A stretch of DNA of 64,000 bases from Desulfocarbo indianensis (GTDB lineage: Bacteria > Desulfobacterota > Desulfarculia > Desulfarculales > Desulfarculaceae). Under the pieces are notes generated by a model, which saw only the letters and a program-made list of their open reading frames with translations, made no database searches and had not been told where the DNA came from. A program made the translations under genes and the position numbers. The DNA lies in assembly GCA_001184205.1 (NCBI GenBank), contig LBMP01000004.1, positions 1-64,000 on the forward strand, given 5' to 3'. Below, piece by piece: positions 23,985-32,543 of this stretch (positions within the stretch are counted from its first letter, which is position 1; every line of letters begins with the position of its first letter).

Positions 23985-24184
23985 AGGCCGGGAGCCGGGT
24001 CTCCTGAGTCAAAGCGCTGAATCACGCCGCTACTATTCGCACTCGGCCACAAGGGACCTTGTTAGGGCCGAAGCCGCTGTGCTAGCCTAAAATAATCCCG
24101 CCCAGCTTTGATACCTCACCAGAAAAGCGCGGGGCCCAGGTGGGCGCCTGTTGCATGCCGTTATTTTTTCCAAGGAGGAAGACC

Positions 24185-24397
24185 ATGAGCGAGAAGAGAG
24201 TTGCCAGGGTCACTGATATCATCGCCGCTTCTCCCACCAGCTTCGAGGATGCCATCAAGGTGGGCTTTGAGCGCGCCACCAAGACGCTGCGCGGCGTCAC
24301 GGGTCTCAAGTTGAACGAGATGCGGGTGGCGATCGAAAACAACCAGATATTGGAATACCGGGTGCGCATGGAAGTCATTTTCGTCTTGGAGGATTAG
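24185..24397 (+). CDS. Dodecin family flavin-binding protein
   Basis: A 70-residue protein of exactly dodecin size: RVTDIIAASPTSFEDAIKVG, then FERATKTLRGVTGLKLNEM and EYRVRMEVIFVLED. Dodecins form hollow dodecamers that store or buffer flavins (or CoA in some members). The start ATG at 24185 is preceded by AAGGAGG at the right distance. It stands alone between the sigma-54 activator gene and a universal stress protein gene; a GGGCC-rich hairpin with a TTCG loop follows the stop at about 24409-24434. Confidence 0.93.
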   Translation: MSEKRVARVTDIIAASPTSFEDAIKVGFERATKTLRGVTGLKLNEMRVAIENNQILEYRVRMEVIFVLED

Positions 24398-24572
24398 GGC
24401 GTTGCCCGACCGGGCCGGCCCTTCGGGGGCTGGCCCGATGCCGCCCTGGGCGGGCCACACCGCCCAACCGGATCATCGCCCACTTAAGATTGTGCATTTA
24501 CGCGTGGACAAGCTTCGAGTTATGATGGGCTGTCAGCCAGCGTGAACGTAACTGTGTCAAAAGGAGCTTGCC

Positions 24573-25058
24573 ATGGAAGAGTGCAGCGTAAATTTAAAAC
24601 GCGTAATGGCCCCGCTGGATCTCAGCGCATATTCGGAAGCCACCTTCACCTATGCCCTGACCCTGGCCCGCAGCCTGGGCGCGGAGTTGATCATCCTGAA
24701 CGTGATCAACTCCAAGGGCCTGGAAGCCCTGGACTTGGTGTCGGCCCAAGGATACGCGGTCAGCAAGGAGCAATACCTGGAAAAAGTTCAGGAGGATCGT
24801 CAAGCTGACTTCGAGCGTCAATTCCTGGCGCGCTGTGGAAATGTTCCGGTGCGTTTGATCTTCCGGGTGGGCTTGCCCTACGAGGAAATACTCAAGGCCA
24901 TCGCCAAGGAGCAGGCGGACCTATTGGTCGTGGGGACCAAAGGCCGCACCAACCTGGCGGGAACCCTCTTCGGCACCACCGCGGAAAAAGTTTTCCGCCG
25001 GGCCAATTGCACGGTCGTTTCGGTGCGCGGCCCGGAACATTGCCGGCTCCCTCAATAG
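24573..25058 (+). CDS. Universal stress protein (UspA family)
   Basis: A 161-residue single-domain Usp protein. It starts KRVMAPLDLSAYSEATF, with the Asp of the nucleotide site, and ends with the ATP-binding signature GTKGRTNLAGTLFGTTAEKVFRR (shown in part; G-x2-G-x9-G-T) followed by CTVVSVR. It is expected to bind ATP and act in stress survival; partners are unknown. AAAAGGAG precedes the ATG by about 7 bases. Confidence 0.92.
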   Translation: MEECSVNLKRVMAPLDLSAYSEATFTYALTLARSLGAELIILNVINSKGLEALDLVSAQGYAVSKEQYLEKVQEDRQADFERQFLARCGNVPVRLIFRVGLPYEEILKAIAKEQADLLVVGTKGRTNLAGTLFGTTAEKVFRRANCTVVSVRGPEHCRLPQ

Positions 25059-25087
25059 CCGGACGGATTTACCGGGGCTGCGGTCAA

Positions 25088-25351
25088 CTACTTGGATTGT
25101 TCCGGGCAGGGGGCCCAGCCCCGGGCGCGCATGCAGCGCTCCCATTCCTCCTTTATGATCTTGTCATCGCCGGTATCGCCGCGCTGGCCCGCCCGCACGT
25201 AGGATTCCCCATCGCATTCGTAACGGTCCTTATCAAACGCTTGGGGCATGGGTTTGCTGGGATGGCACCAATAATGGGTGGTGGCGCCGCAGCCGGCTAT
25301 CAAAATGGCGGCGCCCGCCGCCGCCGCCGCCAGACCTATGAGCCTAATCAT
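25088..25351 (-). CDS. Small Cys-containing lipoprotein, unknown function
   Basis: An 87-residue protein with an Ala-rich signal peptide and a lipobox LIAGC (Cys at about 21), followed by a short mature part rich in charged residues with several cysteines (HYWCHPSK, RYECDGESY, ERCMRARGWAPC). The pattern YECDxES and ERCMxAxGW is common in small lipoproteins of proteobacteria. The ATG at 25351 is used because AGGAGA lies 8 bases upstream; an ATG at 25375 is in frame but would add polar residues before the signal. Its stop lies 29 bases from the end of the converging stress protein gene. Confidence 0.7.
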   Translation of the reverse strand: MIRLIGLAAAAAGAAILIAGCGATTHYWCHPSKPMPQAFDKDRYECDGESYVRAGQRGDTGDDKIIKEEWERCMRARGWAPCPEQSK

Positions 25352-25556
25352 GGGTTCGTCTCCTGTTATGACCACTAGTCAACGCGCCATGAGAATAATA
25401 TAAGCGCGGCCTCCTCGCCAGAATAAAAAACGCTCCAGCCGGCGCCGGGCCGCGCTGGCCAGCATATGAATTTTTCTGTTAAGGTGTAAAATCGCCGTTG
25501 GTGAGAGGGTGTTTCTCCTGATCAGCACGCCTGGGGGGGCGTCAGGGGCATGGGGC

Positions 25557-26963
25557 ATGAAAGCGGGCTCGTTGGAAAAGCTGTGGCTCTGGCTGGAGGC
25601 CAGGGCGGGATTATTGTCCAAGGGCGGCGACGAGTCGGCCGGCTGGCGGCTGCTGGCTTTCAACGGCGTATTCCTGTGCCTGGTGGTGCTGGGGGGGCTT
25701 TCCTATCTTCCCACCATGGTAAGTTCCATCCAGCGAGGCATGTGGGCGGCGGTGCTGCTCTACTCGCTGCTCTATTTTTTCCTGATGGCGGTTCTCTTGG
25801 CCCGGAGGCTCACTTTTCCCAAAAGGGCCGCCCTGGGCATCGCCGCCGTCTACCTCATCGGCCTTTACACCCTGGAGGTGGCGGGGCTGGCCGGCAGCGG
25901 GCGGGTGTGGCTGTTCTGCTTTTCCCTGCTCGCCTGTCTTTTCCTCGGCTTGAGTTGGGGCCTGGCCGCCCTGGGTCTGAACATTCTCACCCTGGCCGCT
26001 TTCACGGTTTGGGGAGAGGCCTGGCGGCCGGACTGGGACGCGCTTTACCTGAAGGCGAGCCACCGGGAGGCCTGGCTGGTGACCAGCGGCACCCTGACCC
26101 TGGTCAACGCGGTGGCCGTGGTTTCGCTGGCCTTTATCGTGCGCGGCCTGGAGGCCAGCCTGGGCTCCGCCCGCAAGCTGCAGCGCCGGTTGGAGGCCAA
26201 GCGCCTGCGCCTGGAAGAGGCCAATCAGGCCCTGGGGCATGAAATCCAGGAGCGCCGCCGGGCCCAGGCCCGGCTGACCGCCGCGCTAAAAGAGCGGGAG
26301 CGCATGCTCAACGACATGCATCGCCGGGTAAACGACCACATGCAAGTGGTTTCCAGCCTGCTCAGCATTTCCAGGGCCAAAATAGCCGACACCCAGGCCA
26401 GGGAAGCGGTTCAGGAGAGTCAATACCGGCTGCGCGCCATGGGTTTGATTCATGAATCAATGTATCGCTCGGGCAGCCTTTTGGAGGTGAGCCTGGCTGA
26501 ATACATCAAGGAACTGACCAGCAACCTGTTTCAGGTCTATGACCTGGAGAGCCGGCAAATCAAGTTGCAGGTGAAGGCCGAGGGCGTTTTCCTGGGCCTG
26601 GACCAGGCGGTGCCCTGCGGGCTGATACTGAACGAGCTGGTGATCAACAGCATCAAGCACGCCTTCACCTTGGGGGTGGGAGGGAGTCTCGTCATCGCGG
26701 CTGAAAAAGACGCCGAGGGTTGCCTTACGCTTGGCGTTTGCGATGATGGCATAGGGCTGCCGCCGGGATTCGAGGCGGGCCAGGGAGCGGGAATGGGCCT
26801 GTATTTGGCAAGGGGATTGGCGGAAAACCAGCTGGGCGGGTCTTTCAGGCTGGAGAGCGGCCCAGGGCTGCGGGTGAGCGTGCGCTTTCCCCTGCAAGAT
26901 GCCGAGAAGCAAGGGCTGTATCATCCTGAAATCACAAGTCAAAAGTCTGAAAGCGCCAACTGA
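25557..26963 (+). CDS. Membrane sensor histidine kinase (HisKA_2 type)
   Basis: A 468-residue kinase. The N-terminal part has five to six hydrophobic segments between about 33 and 197 forming a membrane sensor, and a coiled-coil linker runs about 200-250. The HisKA_2 phosphoacceptor is ERMLNDMHRRVNDHMQVVSSLL with His255, and a HATPase_c domain follows (LILNELVINSIKHAF, CDDGIGLPPGF, GMGLYLARGLA). This kinase type often works with separate response regulators; none is adjacent, so it is an orphan here or cross-talks with the convergent NarL-type regulator. A GTG at 25509 is an alternative start; ATG 25557 has AGGGG upstream. Confidence 0.85.
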   Translation: MKAGSLEKLWLWLEARAGLLSKGGDESAGWRLLAFNGVFLCLVVLGGLSYLPTMVSSIQRGMWAAVLLYSLLYFFLMAVLLARRLTFPKRAALGIAAVYLIGLYTLEVAGLAGSGRVWLFCFSLLACLFLGLSWGLAALGLNILTLAAFTVWGEAWRPDWDALYLKASHREAWLVTSGTLTLVNAVAVVSLAFIVRGLEASLGSARKLQRRLEAKRLRLEEANQALGHEIQERRRAQARLTAALKERERMLNDMHRRVNDHMQVVSSLLSISRAKIADTQAREAVQESQYRLRAMGLIHESMYRSGSLLEVSLAEYIKELTSNLFQVYDLESRQIKLQVKAEGVFLGLDQAVPCGLILNELVINSIKHAFTLGVGGSLVIAAEKDAEGCLTLGVCDDGIGLPPGFEAGQGAGMGLYLARGLAENQLGGSFRLESGPGLRVSVRFPLQDAEKQGLYHPEITSQKSESAN

Positions 26964-27071
26964 GAGCCTCTCAAGACATTAAGCTGTCTTGGGCGGCCGG
27001 CCGGGCCGGGTTCATAAGCAACCGATATTTTGCAGTAAATGCTTTAAGCGGCGGGACCCTGGAAAAGGCTG

Positions 27072-27154
27072 GGCTTCCAGCCAGCGTTCCCGGGGGATCC
27101 CGCCCCCCGTCGCCTTCTTTGCCGGATCCAACCAGGACCCGCTAGCTGGAAGCC
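27072..27154. other. Long inverted repeat in the gap between converging sensor genes
   Basis: The arms 27072-27086 and 27140-27154 are complementary at 14 of 15 positions (GGCTTCCAGCCAGCG against CGCTAGCTGGAAGCC). A second, smaller hairpin (26972-26991, CAAGACA/TGTCTTG) follows the histidine kinase stop. The 26964-27278 gap is otherwise non-coding. The structure could be a bidirectional terminator, a small RNA or a repeat; no T-run adjoins either arm. Confidence 0.6.
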
Positions 27155-27278
27155 ATATCAGCTGAATCCAGCCTATAACAGGCGATCCAAAAAGTGTTAG
27201 TAGGTCTGGCGCTCCTTTTCTAAGGTAATGGCAGTTTGTAACTAAGAAAATGGATTAGACAATTCTATATTTTTTTGC

Positions 27279-27947
27279 TTAGGAAGACAGCCACTCATCT
27301 AGCGAGACGACGCCTTCGCGCATGGCGTATTTGATGAGGTCCACCAGGTTTTTCAGGCCCAGCTTCTCCATGATATTGCGGCGATGGGTCTCCACGGTCT
27401 TGACCCCCAGGTGAATGCGTTCGGCGATGGCCTTCACCGTGTGCCCTTCCACCAAAAGCTGCAACACCTCCCGTTCCCGGGGGGTGAGCACCGAGGCCGG
27501 CGGGGTGCCGGTTTCCTCGCCCAGGCGGCGGACGAAACCCTTCACCACCACCTCGGCCACCTGGGGGCTCAGGTAGGTTCCGCCGCCGGCCACCGTGCGG
27601 ATGCATTCCAAAAGCTCCTGGGAGGTGCAGTCCTTTATCATGTAGCCGTGAGCGCCCGCTTCCAGGGCCCCCGCCACGAAGCGGGGATCGGCGTGCATGG
27701 ACAAGGCCAGCACCCGCACCCGGTCCAGTTCGTTCAATATCTGGCGGGTGGCTTCTATGCCCGAAAGCCCCGGCATGGATATGTCCATGACCACCAGGTC
27801 CGGCTTCAGGCGCTTGGCAAGTTGCACGGCCTGGCGGCCGTCGCTGGCGTCACCCACAACTTCCAAATCCGGCTCGCCGGCCATGAGGCTCATGAGGCCC
27901 TCGCGCATGATTTGGTGGTCGTCAACCAATAGTATGCGGGTGATCAC
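27279..27947 (-). CDS. NarL/LuxR-family response regulator
   Basis: A 222-residue regulator with a receiver domain (LLVDDHQIMREGL, phosphoacceptor Asp55 in VVMDISMPGLSG, Lys in GYMIKD) and a LuxR-type HTH at about 152-210 (LTPREREVLQLLVEG, ETHRRNIMEKLGL). Its start overlaps the stop of the upstream histidine kinase gene by four bases, so the two form a classic coupled two-component pair. Target genes are not identifiable from the sequence. Confidence 0.93.
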   Translation of the reverse strand: MITRILLVDDHQIMREGLMSLMAGEPDLEVVGDASDGRQAVQLAKRLKPDLVVMDISMPGLSGIEATRQILNELDRVRVLALSMHADPRFVAGALEAGAHGYMIKDCTSQELLECIRTVAGGGTYLSPQVAEVVVKGFVRRLGEETGTPPASVLTPREREVLQLLVEGHTVKAIAERIHLGVKTVETHRRNIMEKLGLKNLVDLIKYAMREGVVSLDEWLSS

Positions 27948-29737
27948 GGTTCCTCTCCTTTCCTGTCCGTGGCATTGGTCAGGGGGATCCAGATGGTCGC
28001 CCGGGTGCCGCCCCCCTGGGGCGATTCCACTTCCAAACGGCCGTCCAAAAGCTCCAGCCGCTCGCGCATACTGAAAAGGCCCAGGCCGCCGCGCCGCTGT
28101 TCCAGGACTTCCGGATAGTCGAAGCCGACCCCGTCGTCGGCCACCACCAGGCGCAGGCGGTTGCCTTCCCGGCCCAGGCTTATCCAGGCCCGGCGGGCCC
28201 TGGCGTGCTTGGCCGTGTTCAGAATCAGCTCCGAAGCCGCCCGGAAAACCGTGCTGCGCAAGTCTTCGTCAAGGTCCTTTTCGCGGTTGTCATGCTCAAA
28301 GGAGCATTCCAGGTTGAAGCGCTCGCGGCAGTTTTGCGCCAGCCACTCCAGGGCGGCCTCCAAGCCCAACTCGTGCAGGATGCGGGGGCTCAGGCGGGCG
28401 GTGAGCGATCTGGTGTCCTGGATGGCCTGCTCCAGAAGGTTCATCACCTGGCGGGCGGCCTCGGGGCTGGGGGCGCGGTCCTGGCCCAGCATGCCGGAGA
28501 GACGCAGCTTGCAGGCCGCCAGGTATTGTCCCACCCCGTCGTGCAAATCGATGGCGATGCGGCGTCTTTCGCGCTCCTCGGTCCAGGCCAGCTCGCCGGC
28601 CAGCGAGCGCAGGCGCTTTTGATAGGCTATGAGCTTGCTTTCGGCCTGCTTGCGCTGGGTGACGTCGCGGGCGATGCCCCGGAACCCCGTGACCTGGCCG
28701 CCGGCTTTCTTGATAAGGGAGACCGAGACCTCGGCGTGGCGCGGCTGGCCGTCCTTGTGTTTGAGCTGCCATTCCATGGCCAGGGCGGGCTCGGCGGTGC
28801 GCCGGACTTGCAGCAGGGTGTCGTGCAGGTGGGAAGCCTCGGGCTCTTCCATGAGCGAGCGGGGATCGCGGCCCAAGAGCTCCGCTTGATCGTAGCCGGT
28901 GATGCGGCACATGGCGTCATTGCAAAAGGTGATTTCGCCCTCCAAATCCAGCTCGTAATAGCCTTCTTCCATGCTTTGCAGAATGCTGCGGTGCTTTTCC
29001 TCGCTCTGGCGCAGGGTCTGCTCTATCTGCCGCAGATAAAGGGCCACGGCCAGGGCCTGGCTCAAGGAAAGCCAGACCGAGCCCAGCCACAGCACGGTGT
29101 AATCGAAGACGGTCGGCAGCCCCAGCGAATAGAGCGCGTCGTGGATGCCGCCCAGGAGCCAGAAGCCCAACCCCCAGAGCAGGGGGCGCACGAAGGTGGG
29201 GGGCCTGGCGCCCGGCCACCAGCGCAGGCGCATGATGAGCATGAAGGCCAGGTTGCTCGCCAGGCAGCTGAAATAGATCAGGGGCCGCGCCAGCCAGGAT
29301 TGGGGGCGGAACACGCCTCCCTTGGTGAGGAACTCCAAGTTATCGCTCAGCACCGCCGGATGCTGAACCAAGGCCAGCGCCGCGCTGAAGACCAGGGCCG
29401 CGACCAGAGTGTAGATGAACATGAAGCCCTTTTTGCCGCCCCGCATGTCCGTGGCGAACCATCCCCAGGTGAAGGGGATCCAGGCCAGGCCCAGCAGCAT
29501 GACCCCATACCAGAAGGTTATGGCCGCCGGCGAGGATTGGAATCCGTAAAGGGTGTAGCCCAGGAAGTAGACGAAAAGGGACAGGTAGAATATGGCCAGG
29601 CTGCGCAGCGCCTTGAACTGGGTATAGATCACCGCCAGGGCCACGCAGAGGGCCAAAAGGCAGCCGTTCACCACCAGACCTATGGCCGGCCCGACGCTAT
29701 ACCATGGCACGAAATGAGGCAAAGCGCGATCTCCCAA
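27944..29737 (-). CDS. Membrane sensor histidine kinase with PAS domain (HisKA_3 type)
   Basis: A 597-residue kinase. Residues about 14-235 carry seven hydrophobic helices resembling other multi-helix membrane sensors; no known ligand motif is seen. A PAS domain follows at about 248-365 (ITGYDQAELLGRDPRSL), then a NarX-type HisKA_3 dimerisation domain with His399 (RRRIAIDLHDGVGQYL), and HATPase_c (SELILNTAKHARA, VADDGVGF, GLGLFSMRERLELL). Its partner is the NarL-type regulator encoded immediately downstream. The start is most likely TTG at 29737, although the N-terminus is uncertain and GTG codons exist a few residues later. Confidence 0.87.
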   Translation of the reverse strand: MGDRALPHFVPWYSVGPAIGLVVNGCLLALCVALAVIYTQFKALRSLAIFYLSLFVYFLGYTLYGFQSSPAAITFWYGVMLLGLAWIPFTWGWFATDMRGGKKGFMFIYTLVAALVFSAALALVQHPAVLSDNLEFLTKGGVFRPQSWLARPLIYFSCLASNLAFMLIMRLRWWPGARPPTFVRPLLWGLGFWLLGGIHDALYSLGLPTVFDYTVLWLGSVWLSLSQALAVALYLRQIEQTLRQSEEKHRSILQSMEEGYYELDLEGEITFCNDAMCRITGYDQAELLGRDPRSLMEEPEASHLHDTLLQVRRTAEPALAMEWQLKHKDGQPRHAEVSVSLIKKAGGQVTGFRGIARDVTQRKQAESKLIAYQKRLRSLAGELAWTEERERRRIAIDLHDGVGQYLAACKLRLSGMLGQDRAPSPEAARQVMNLLEQAIQDTRSLTARLSPRILHELGLEAALEWLAQNCRERFNLECSFEHDNREKDLDEDLRSTVFRAASELILNTAKHARARRAWISLGREGNRLRLVVADDGVGFDYPEVLEQRRGGLGLFSMRERLELLDGRLEVESPQGGGTRATIWIPLTNATDRKGEEP

Positions 29738-29848
29738 TGCCCGCGGGGCATTCCCTGGCGGTCACGTTCAGGTGACCATAGGACCTGGAGGCTCCGCCGC
29801 CAAGGACTAATTGAAAAACGCTATAGCGGCGACCGCGCCGTGAGCCGC

Positions 29849-32428
29849 CTAACCGAGAATCCGTTGCAGCGCTTTGAGTTCGAAGCCCGATTCATACAAA
29901 AGATCGCCTTGCACCCTGGGCGCCTGCCCGGCGTCCGGCGGGGGCAACAAGCTCAAGCTTAAAACGTTCCGCACCGGCTTGGCCCAGAAATCCTCGGTCC
30001 AGAGCCGGCGCTGGCCCATGACCCCCGCCTGGCGCTTGGGCCAGGCGTAATGGGCGGCCCAGTACAAGAGGCGGTTGGGTATGTTGCTGGTGGGCGAGGC
30101 TATCCATTGGTGTATCTCCCGGTCCGGCCCCACGGGTATGCGGCAAAAACCGGCCACGTGCACGTCGCCCCCCACCAGCACCGCCCGTCTGGCGCCCGGG
30201 GGATGGGCTTGCAGCATTTCGGCCAGGCCGCCCACGATGGCGTCGCGGGCCTTCACGTTCAGGCCGCAGGCGAGCTGATCCCGCCAGTCGTCGTCAAAGC
30301 CCTCCCAATGCAGAAAGCGCTCCATCCAGCGCATGAAGCCGGTGAGGCGGCAGGCGGCCATATCCAGGCGCCAGCGCTTGATGAAAACCGGGGGCGAGGA
30401 GGTGACCACGATGAGGACTTGCGACTCTTGGCCGGCCTTGGCCAGCCAGGCGCGGTAGCGTTCCATTTGGCTGGGCCCGAAGGGATGATAATCGCAAGGG
30501 TTCTGATAGCAGCGGTAGGTGCGGGGGTCGAAAACGAAAATGGCAACCGGGCCCAGTTGCAGGGTGAACTGGAAATCCTGGCCGCTTTGGGCCGGCGGGT
30601 TGCCCTGGGTCTGGTAGAGGGTGAAGGCCTGGCGGGCGGCCTGGTATTTCTCCCAGGCGGCCGGCTTGAAGCGGCCCTCGTGAAAATCGTGCCAATTGTC
30701 TCCCCAGCCGTCGCGCACGTCGTGATCGTCCCACATCATGCTCACCGGGGCCAGGCGCAAGAGTTCGCTCCATTCGGGATGCCGCCAAAAGAGGTCGTAG
30801 ACCTGGGAATAGGAGGCCAGGCGGGCCTGGTGACGCTCTTTCAGGCCCGGCCAGGGCAGATAGAGTTGCTCCTTCCAGTGATCGTCGGCGTAGATCTGGT
30901 CGCCCAGGTGAACCAGGGCGTGGGGGCGGCGCTGGGGGTGCTCCTGGAAGTATTCGAGCAGCAAGCGCACGAAGGACATGCCCTGGTCGCCGTCCCAGAA
31001 AACGTGGCGGGGATAATGGCAGGAGCCGAACATGATGCGCAGGTCCTGCGGCGAGCGCGGCGGGGTGCGCACCGCGAAGCAGGTGGGGGTTTGGGACAGC
31101 TCCTCCTTGAGCTTGTTCCATCTGGTGAGCGGCCACCAGTTGCCCTCCTGGTCCCGCCAGGATACCCGGAAGTCGTATGCGGTGTCCGGCCGCAAACCCT
31201 TGAAGCGCCAAAGATGGGTGAGCTGCCGGTCCTCCGCCACCGTCTCCTCCAGCCGGGCCGTGGCCTGGCCATTGAGGAAAAGCTCCGCCCGGTGCGGACC
31301 CGGCTCCAGGTGGGCGGTCCAGATGTCCAGGCTCTCCGGCGTGGCCTGGCGCAAGAGCGGGCCCAGCAGGAGGGGGCGGCGGTTGCGCGGCGAACGGGCC
31401 TGGGCCCGCGGGGCCTGGTGATATTTCTGCAGGCCGCTTGCCACCATCTCCCACAGGTTGGCCAGATGCCAATCGCGGTTGAAATAGGCGGTGTGGGCGC
31501 TGTAGGGGTTCCAGGATGCCCGGTACCATTGAAAATCCGGGTTCAACAGGGCCTCGTGCCTGGTGGGGCCGGCCACCGGGTCCAGGGGGTCGTAAAGGTT
31601 GCACCAGCCCAGGTCCAAATCCAGCTTTATCCGCTCCACCGGCGCGTAATCCTGGGCAATGGCGGGGATCACCCACAGGGGCGAGCCGAGGCTGATCCAC
31701 CCCATGGGCACCGGCGCGGGTTTGAGCTGGCGCTTGAGCTGATCCAGCACGAACACGCTCCCCAGGCTGTGGGAGACCAGCACCAGAAAACGGGGGCGAT
31801 CCAGGGCCAGGATGTCGTTCAGTTGGCGGTGCAGGCGCTGGTTGATGGCCCGGCGCACCTGGGGGTCTTCCATCTCCAGCACGTCGCCCAGGTATTCCAT
31901 GAGGGTGCCGGCCAGTTGGGCGGTCCAGTTGTAGCGGCCCTTTAGGGGCCAATTGCCCAGGGCCAACAGCAAGCCGGCCAGGCCCGAACCAAACAGAATC
32001 AAATACAGGAAAAAAGCGCGCAAGAGCGCGGCCGCGCGCCGGCCCGGGGAGGAGCCGGCCGGATAGAGCCGCGACAGGCGGGCCCGAAAGGGACAGCGCA
32101 GCAGCCAGTCCATGAGGCGCAGGAAGTTGGCCGGGCTGGGGCTGAGGCGGCCGTCCAGATCGGCCCAGTTGATTTCCCGCAGGCGGACCCTGGCCGCAGG
32201 GCCGGCCTCCTGGTCCTGATCGCCGGTCTCCGGCCGCATGACCAGGTCGTAGCCGCGCTCCAGGGTGGCCACGGCCGGAGCCGGCTGGCTGCAAAGCTCG
32301 GCCTGGCTGCGCAAACGCCGGTTCAGGAAGCTCAACAGGCCGTCCTGGAACTCCTCCACCACGGTCCAGCGTTGATGGTTGCCCACGCCATGAACTATGG
32401 CCACCACGCAGTCCGGATGCTGGCTCAT
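29849..32428 (-). CDS. Fusion of alpha/beta-hydrolase (lipase-like) and PhoD-like metallophosphatase
   Basis: An 859-residue multidomain protein. Residues about 7-380 look like an alpha/beta hydrolase: VVAIVHGVGNHQR (8-20) is an oxyanion-type HG start, and VLVSHSLGSVF places a nucleophile at Ser221. A hydrophobic helix at about 136-158 would anchor it in the membrane. After a fibronectin-like beta stretch (LEPGPHRAELFLNG, about 390-470) comes a PhoD-type phosphatase/phospholipase D: FGSCHYPRHVFW, HLGDQIYADDH, WDDHDVRDGWGDNWHDF, FVFDPRTYR and VLVGGDVHVAG, which supply the metal ligands. A role in lipid or teichoic-type phosphodiester turnover is plausible but unproven. No Tat signal is present. 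The ATG at 32428 has GGGGGGAAG upstream. Confidence 0.85.
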   Translation of the reverse strand: MSQHPDCVVAIVHGVGNHQRWTVVEEFQDGLLSFLNRRLRSQAELCSQPAPAVATLERGYDLVMRPETGDQDQEAGPAARVRLREINWADLDGRLSPSPANFLRLMDWLLRCPFRARLSRLYPAGSSPGRRAAALLRAFFLYLILFGSGLAGLLLALGNWPLKGRYNWTAQLAGTLMEYLGDVLEMEDPQVRRAINQRLHRQLNDILALDRPRFLVLVSHSLGSVFVLDQLKRQLKPAPVPMGWISLGSPLWVIPAIAQDYAPVERIKLDLDLGWCNLYDPLDPVAGPTRHEALLNPDFQWYRASWNPYSAHTAYFNRDWHLANLWEMVASGLQKYHQAPRAQARSPRNRRPLLLGPLLRQATPESLDIWTAHLEPGPHRAELFLNGQATARLEETVAEDRQLTHLWRFKGLRPDTAYDFRVSWRDQEGNWWPLTRWNKLKEELSQTPTCFAVRTPPRSPQDLRIMFGSCHYPRHVFWDGDQGMSFVRLLLEYFQEHPQRRPHALVHLGDQIYADDHWKEQLYLPWPGLKERHQARLASYSQVYDLFWRHPEWSELLRLAPVSMMWDDHDVRDGWGDNWHDFHEGRFKPAAWEKYQAARQAFTLYQTQGNPPAQSGQDFQFTLQLGPVAIFVFDPRTYRCYQNPCDYHPFGPSQMERYRAWLAKAGQESQVLIVVTSSPPVFIKRWRLDMAACRLTGFMRWMERFLHWEGFDDDWRDQLACGLNVKARDAIVGGLAEMLQAHPPGARRAVLVGGDVHVAGFCRIPVGPDREIHQWIASPTSNIPNRLLYWAAHYAWPKRQAGVMGQRRLWTEDFWAKPVRNVLSLSLLPPPDAGQAPRVQGDLLYESGFELKALQRILG

Positions 32429-32543
32429 GCCTTCTTCCCCCCTTCGGCATGTTGGCATGCACGCTCCCCTAAGCGCGCGTCCGCTCCGAATACAAGCAGA
32501 TGTCGGGATATTAGCATATTCCGGCGATGGGCCCCAGGAAGCT

